Below are positions 61,265 through 64,000 of a DNA stretch of 64,000 nucleotides, in pieces. Where the stretch lies: NCBI RefSeq assembly GCF_900112425.1, contig NZ_FOLP01000007.1, positions 62,001-126,000 of the forward strand, read 5' to 3'. The notes below the pieces were generated by a model. The model was not told the origin of the DNA. It searched no databases and worked only from the letters and a program-made list of their open reading frames with translations. This DNA is from Variovorax sp. OK212. GTDB taxonomy: Bacteria; Pseudomonadota; Gammaproteobacteria; Burkholderiales; Burkholderiaceae_C. The translations under genes and the position numbers were made by a program. How positions within the stretch are numbered: position 1 is the first letter of the stretch; every line of letters begins with the position of its first letter.

Positions 61265-61744
61265 ATGAAACACGCACTTCGCACCTCCGCGCTCTCGACC
61301 TTGCTCGCCATGGCCGCAGCCGGCGCCGCCGCATCGGGCTCGCATGCCGACGCCATCGGTGAACCCGGCGTGCCGGCCAAGGCCACGCGCACGGTGCAGG
61401 TCGACATGACCGACGGCATGCGCTTCACGCCCGCCGATGTTCGCGTGAAGCAGGGCGAGACCGTGCGCTTCGTGGTGAAGAACGCGGGCCAGCTGAAGCA
61501 CGAGCTGGTGCTGGGCACCGAGCAGAGCCTGAAGGCGCACTACGAGGCCATGAAGAAGAACCCCGAGATGGAACATGCCGAGCCGAACATGGTGACGCTG
61601 GCGCCGGGCAAGACCGGCGAGGTCGTCTGGCGGTTCACGCACGCGGGAAAGGTCGATTTCGGCTGCCTGCAGCCGGGCCACTACGACGCGGGCATGAAGG
61701 GCGCGGTGACCGTCGCGGCCTTGCCCGCGGTCGACCGCCGGTAG
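61265..61744 (+). CDS. Cupredoxin (plastocyanin/azurin-like) copper protein
   Basis: A 159-residue periplasmic protein: signal peptide to about ASGSHA, then a cupredoxin fold MRFTPADVRVKQGETVRFVV (in parts). The type-1 copper ligands are visible: His in KHELVLG, and Cys, His and Met in DFGCLQPGHYDAGM. It has a Met/His-rich insert (KKNPEMEHAEPNM). It should carry electrons or bind copper; no oxidase or efflux genes are adjacent. Confidence 0.9.
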   Translation: MKHALRTSALSTLLAMAAAGAAASGSHADAIGEPGVPAKATRTVQVDMTDGMRFTPADVRVKQGETVRFVVKNAGQLKHELVLGTEQSLKAHYEAMKKNPEMEHAEPNMVTLAPGKTGEVVWRFTHAGKVDFGCLQPGHYDAGMKGAVTVAALPAVDRR

Positions 61745-61957
61745 CGTGCCAACCGGAAGCCGCCACTGCGCCCCGCCGCATGCAAACGGCGGTTGAAGAG
61801 GGCCGGAAGAACGGCCGCGATTGTTTCCGTCGCATGAACACCGCGGTTCTTTTTGCCTAGGGTTTTTACCTAATCAGCGGCGCACAATTCATCTCATGGA
61901 CCAGCCCTTCAGCTGATCCAGGTAGCAAGAAACCTAAACCAATTGAAGGAAATCCAA

Positions 61958-62338
61958 ATGACCGCCTCGAAGCTCCTCTCCGCCATCTCCATCGCCCTGC
62001 TGGCCGCCGCCGGTGCCGCTCATGCCGAAAGCTATGACGGTGTGCATCAACTGACCTCGGCCACCAGCCGTGCCGACGTCGCCAGCCAGGCCGTGGTCGC
62101 TGCACGCAGCGGCAACCCCTACGCAGACGGCGCCAACCAGGGCCCGGTGCAACTGATCGCCTCGACCACCAGCCGCGCCGCCGTCCGCGCCGAAGCCGTG
62201 GCCGCCGCGCACAGCGAGAACCCGTACGCCGAAGGCGTGACCTCGCGTGTCGCCCCGGTGCTGGCCAGCGGCCTCGACCGCTCCAGCGTGCGCGCCGCAG
62301 CCCGTGCTGCTGCACGTGGCGACGCGTTGCCGCTGTAA
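61958..62338 (+). CDS. Exported repeat protein, DUF4148-like
   Basis: A 126-residue protein with a signal peptide (LLSAISIALLAAAGAAHA) and three related units of roughly 35-40 residues, each with a TSRAxVxxxAVxAA-like core; the first two end in NPYA. DUF4148 proteins of Burkholderiales share this length and the helical repeats. GAAGGAAA precedes the ATG. A strong terminator follows. The function is unknown; the gene's isolation behind its own leader suggests stress control. Confidence 0.72.
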   Translation: MTASKLLSAISIALLAAAGAAHAESYDGVHQLTSATSRADVASQAVVAARSGNPYADGANQGPVQLIASTTSRAAVRAEAVAAAHSENPYAEGVTSRVAPVLASGLDRSSVRAAARAAARGDALPL

Positions 62339-62390
62339 ATTCGCCGACGCTGCCTCGCCTTGCCGGCGAGCGCAGGCGAACGAACAAAGG

Positions 62391-62427
62391 AAAAGCCGGA
62401 CCCTGCGAAAGCGGGGCCCGGCTTTTT
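62391..62427 (+). terminator. Intrinsic terminator after the DUF4148-like gene
   Basis: AAAAGCCGG (62391-62399) pairs with CCGGCTTTT (62418-62426), with inner CCC/GGG pairs, followed by T residues. The A run on the other side could let it serve the convergent DUF427 gene as well. Confidence 0.88.
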
Positions 62428-62494
62428 CCTGTCTGTGAGGCAGAGGAGGTTGAAGAGGGAGAGGAGGGAGAGAGCTGAGAGCGGTGCCGCCGTC

Positions 62495-62884
62495 TCAGGC
62501 AACCCGCTCTTCGATCGGCCCCACGCGGTCCGGATAGAACGCCACGTGGTCCTTGATCTGCGAGACCGGGTCGTACGGTGCTTCGTAGGTCCACACGGCA
62601 TTCACCGAGCGTTCGCCGCCGGCCGGAATGCTGTAGTAGTTGCACTCGCCCTTGTACGGGCAGTACGTGGCGTGCGACGTGCGCTCGAGCAGCGCCATCT
62701 TCACGTCCTTGCGCGGGATGTAGTGCACGGTGCCGAAGTGCGACTCGCGCAGCGTGAGCGCCTCGCGCGTGTCGGCGACGACGCACCCGTCGACCGACAC
62801 GATCACGCGCAACGGATTGAGCGAGATGTTGATGGCATGGTCGGGGCCGGGGGTCTTGATCGTGCGTTCTGGCGTAGCGAACAT
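62495..62884 (-). CDS. DUF427 family protein
   Basis: A 129-residue protein with the DUF427 pattern: VIVSVDGCVVADTREALTL, YIPRKDVKMALLER and ATYCPYKGECNYYSI. The start at 62884 follows AAGGAG by 7 bases. The family has a small beta-rich fold with a conserved Cys-Pro-x-Lys-Gly element; the biochemical role is not known. The 271 bases upstream contain no gene. Confidence 0.88.
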   Translation of the reverse strand: MFATPERTIKTPGPDHAINISLNPLRVIVSVDGCVVADTREALTLRESHFGTVHYIPRKDVKMALLERTSHATYCPYKGECNYYSIPAGGERSVNAVWTYEAPYDPVSQIKDHVAFYPDRVGPIEERVA

Positions 62885-63155
62885 AGGCAGGCTCCTTCGT
62901 TCAAGTCGGGCTGACGCAAGCATCGGCGGATGCGCATCTTGCCGCGATGGCGCAACGGTTTGAAGCCCCCTCGTAATCGGCCCATTGGCAGCATGGTTAA
63001 AGGCCGGATGGCCATCGGAATGGCTCTGGAAGCCTTTCGACCTCATTTTGAGATTCCGGACTGGTGGCTTCACTGGAGCGCAAGCGCGCGCCCCTCTGAG
63101 CGGCTTCTGATACACGCCGGGCGCGGCCGTGGCCCTTGTTTCCTTGTGTTGCACT

Positions 63156-63473
63156 TCAGCCGTCGGCGAGCCGCAGGCCCACCGTGCCGCCGACGACCAG
63201 CGCGACGCAGCCGAGCCTTGCCGCGGACAACGCCTCGCCGAAGAACAGCGCGCCCATCAGCACCACGCCGACCGAGCCGATGCCGGTCCATACCGCGTAG
63301 GCCGGGCCGAGCGGCAGGTAGCGCAGCGCGCGCGCCAGCAGGTAGATGCTGACGAGCGCGGTGAGCACGCCGACAACCGACGGCACGGGCCGCGTCCAGT
63401 CTTCCGATTGCTTGAGCGCGGCGGCCATGGCGATCTCGACGAGACCGGCCGCCAGGAGAAATACCCAGCCCAT
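63156..63473 (-). CDS. sugE: SMR family efflux pump, SugE/Gdx-like
   Basis: A 105-residue protein with four membrane helices and the essential Glu in the first (LLAAGLVEIAMAAALK, near residue 13). PLGPAYAVWTGIGSVGVVLMG matches SugE/Gdx proteins (YAVWTGIGxVG) better than EmrE. Gdx proteins export guanidinium and SugE some quaternary ammonium ions, as antiparallel dimers using the proton gradient. AAGGAG precedes the ATG. It is divergent from an HxlR regulator. Confidence 0.88.
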   Translation of the reverse strand: MGWVFLLAAGLVEIAMAAALKQSEDWTRPVPSVVGVLTALVSIYLLARALRYLPLGPAYAVWTGIGSVGVVLMGALFFGEALSAARLGCVALVVGGTVGLRLADG

Positions 63474-63523
63474 GAAAAAACTCCTTCGATGTTGTCGGGG
63501 TGCAAGGCGCAAGCCGATAATTC

Positions 63524-63542
63524 CGGCCCGGGCACCGGGCCG
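63524..63542. promoter_or_regulatory. 8-bp inverted repeat in the sugE/hxlR promoter region
   Basis: CGGCCCGG and CCGGGCCG with a 3-base centre lie in the 92-base gap between the divergent SMR and HxlR genes. It is a candidate operator, supported by symmetry and position only. Confidence 0.35.
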
Positions 63543-63565
63543 CAAGTACGCACCTTTTGGTAACC

Positions 63566-63973
63566 ATGGAAAAGCCAGGCATGCCGACGAAGAATTCCGA
63601 AGCTATGGCAGACAGCACCCTCGACGAAGCCCCCGCCGACGTGTGGAACGCCGGCTGCCCCTCGCGCCGCGTGCTCGCGCTCGTCGCCAACAAGTGGGCG
63701 CTGCTGGTGATCCCGCTGCTGCGCGGCAAGCCGCGGCGCAACAACGAACTGCTGCGCCAGGTCGGCGGCATCTCGCAGAAGATGCTCACGCAGACCTTGC
63801 GCGACCTCGAGCTCAACGGGCTGGTGTTGCGCGAAGACCGCCAGACGGTGCCGCCGCACGTCGAGTACCGGCTCAGCCCGCTCGGCCTGTCGCTGAGCCG
63901 CACGCTCATCGCGGTGGACCGCTGGGCCGAGGCGAACCATGCGCAGATCGATGCGGCACGCCGCCATCGGTGA
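63566..63973 (+). CDS. HxlR family transcriptional regulator
   Basis: A 135-residue winged-helix regulator: CPSRRVLALVANKWALLVIPLLRGKPRRNNELLRQV with the typical N-terminal Cys, ISQKMLTQTLRDLELNGLVLRE as recognition region, and YRLSPLGLSL (parts quoted). HxlR proteins often sense oxidants or electrophiles through that Cys. It probably controls the divergent SMR pump. The start codon is uncertain between 63566 and internal ATGs. Confidence 0.9.
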   Translation: MEKPGMPTKNSEAMADSTLDEAPADVWNAGCPSRRVLALVANKWALLVIPLLRGKPRRNNELLRQVGGISQKMLTQTLRDLELNGLVLREDRQTVPPHVEYRLSPLGLSLSRTLIAVDRWAEANHAQIDAARRHR

Positions 63974-64000
63974 TACCTTCGCGCCAAGACCCGAGCGACC

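Overview
The window is high-GC, densely packed bacterial DNA with no tRNA, rRNA or transposase. The gene content suggests a Variovorax-like member of the Comamonadaceae (Betaproteobacteria): several Bug/TctC periplasmic binding proteins paired with class III CoA-transferases, phaB, dctA, a single-gene CbiM with a CobN/ChlD-type cobaltochelatase, a YadA-type trimeric autotransporter, and many short overlapping operons. This placement is inference; no marker gene is present.

Layout. 1-2635: end of an acid/CoA catabolic operon (CoA-transferase, CitE-like lyase, Bug protein). 2772-11396: a Crp/Fnr regulator divergent from a giant trimeric autotransporter adhesin (about 2326 aa, stalk built on a 96-bp DNA repeat) and a BamE-like lipoprotein. 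11479-17746: PncC/CinA and DJ-1 family pair, phaB, dctA, ybaL and two unknown genes. 17797-25889: a cobalamin riboswitch leading into cbiM-cobW-cobN-chlD. In chlD the von Willebrand (VWA) half has no start codon and lies in the -1 frame behind an A-AAA-AAA slippery heptamer and a hairpin, which indicates programmed frameshifting. 26023-32048: a DUF1090 gene and a minus-strand run (SET protein, two GNATs, GAF histidine kinase, BtuF-like protein, RIO kinase).

32215-40890 is the most unusual part. A retron is readable in full: a1/a2 repeats of 18 nt, an msr hairpin, an msd stem with 21-bp perfect arms, and a reverse transcriptase carrying the retron hallmarks NAxxH, YADD and VTG, fused at its C-terminus to a multi-pass membrane domain. 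It begins 11 bp after the stop codon of a SWIM zinc-finger gene that is itself coupled to a large WGR-like/HEAT gene. Divergent to these is a WGR-ATP-dependent ligase fusion. The retron and its neighbours may form one multi-gene defence module. A 20-codon ORF with a strong ribosome-binding site follows the retron.

41017-49425: mixed housekeeping genes (epimerase, DUF6882, DUF2845, carboxylesterase, two-component pair, M23 peptidase, L,D-transpeptidase, LysR). 49515-57529: a nine-gene catabolic operon divergent from the LysR gene (two CoA-transferases, a MaoC-like hydratase, two Bug proteins, two acyl-CoA dehydrogenases, an enoyl-CoA hydratase). 57596-63973: small secreted or regulatory genes, a cupredoxin, a DUF4148-like repeat protein, DUF427, and an SMR pump divergent from an HxlR regulator.
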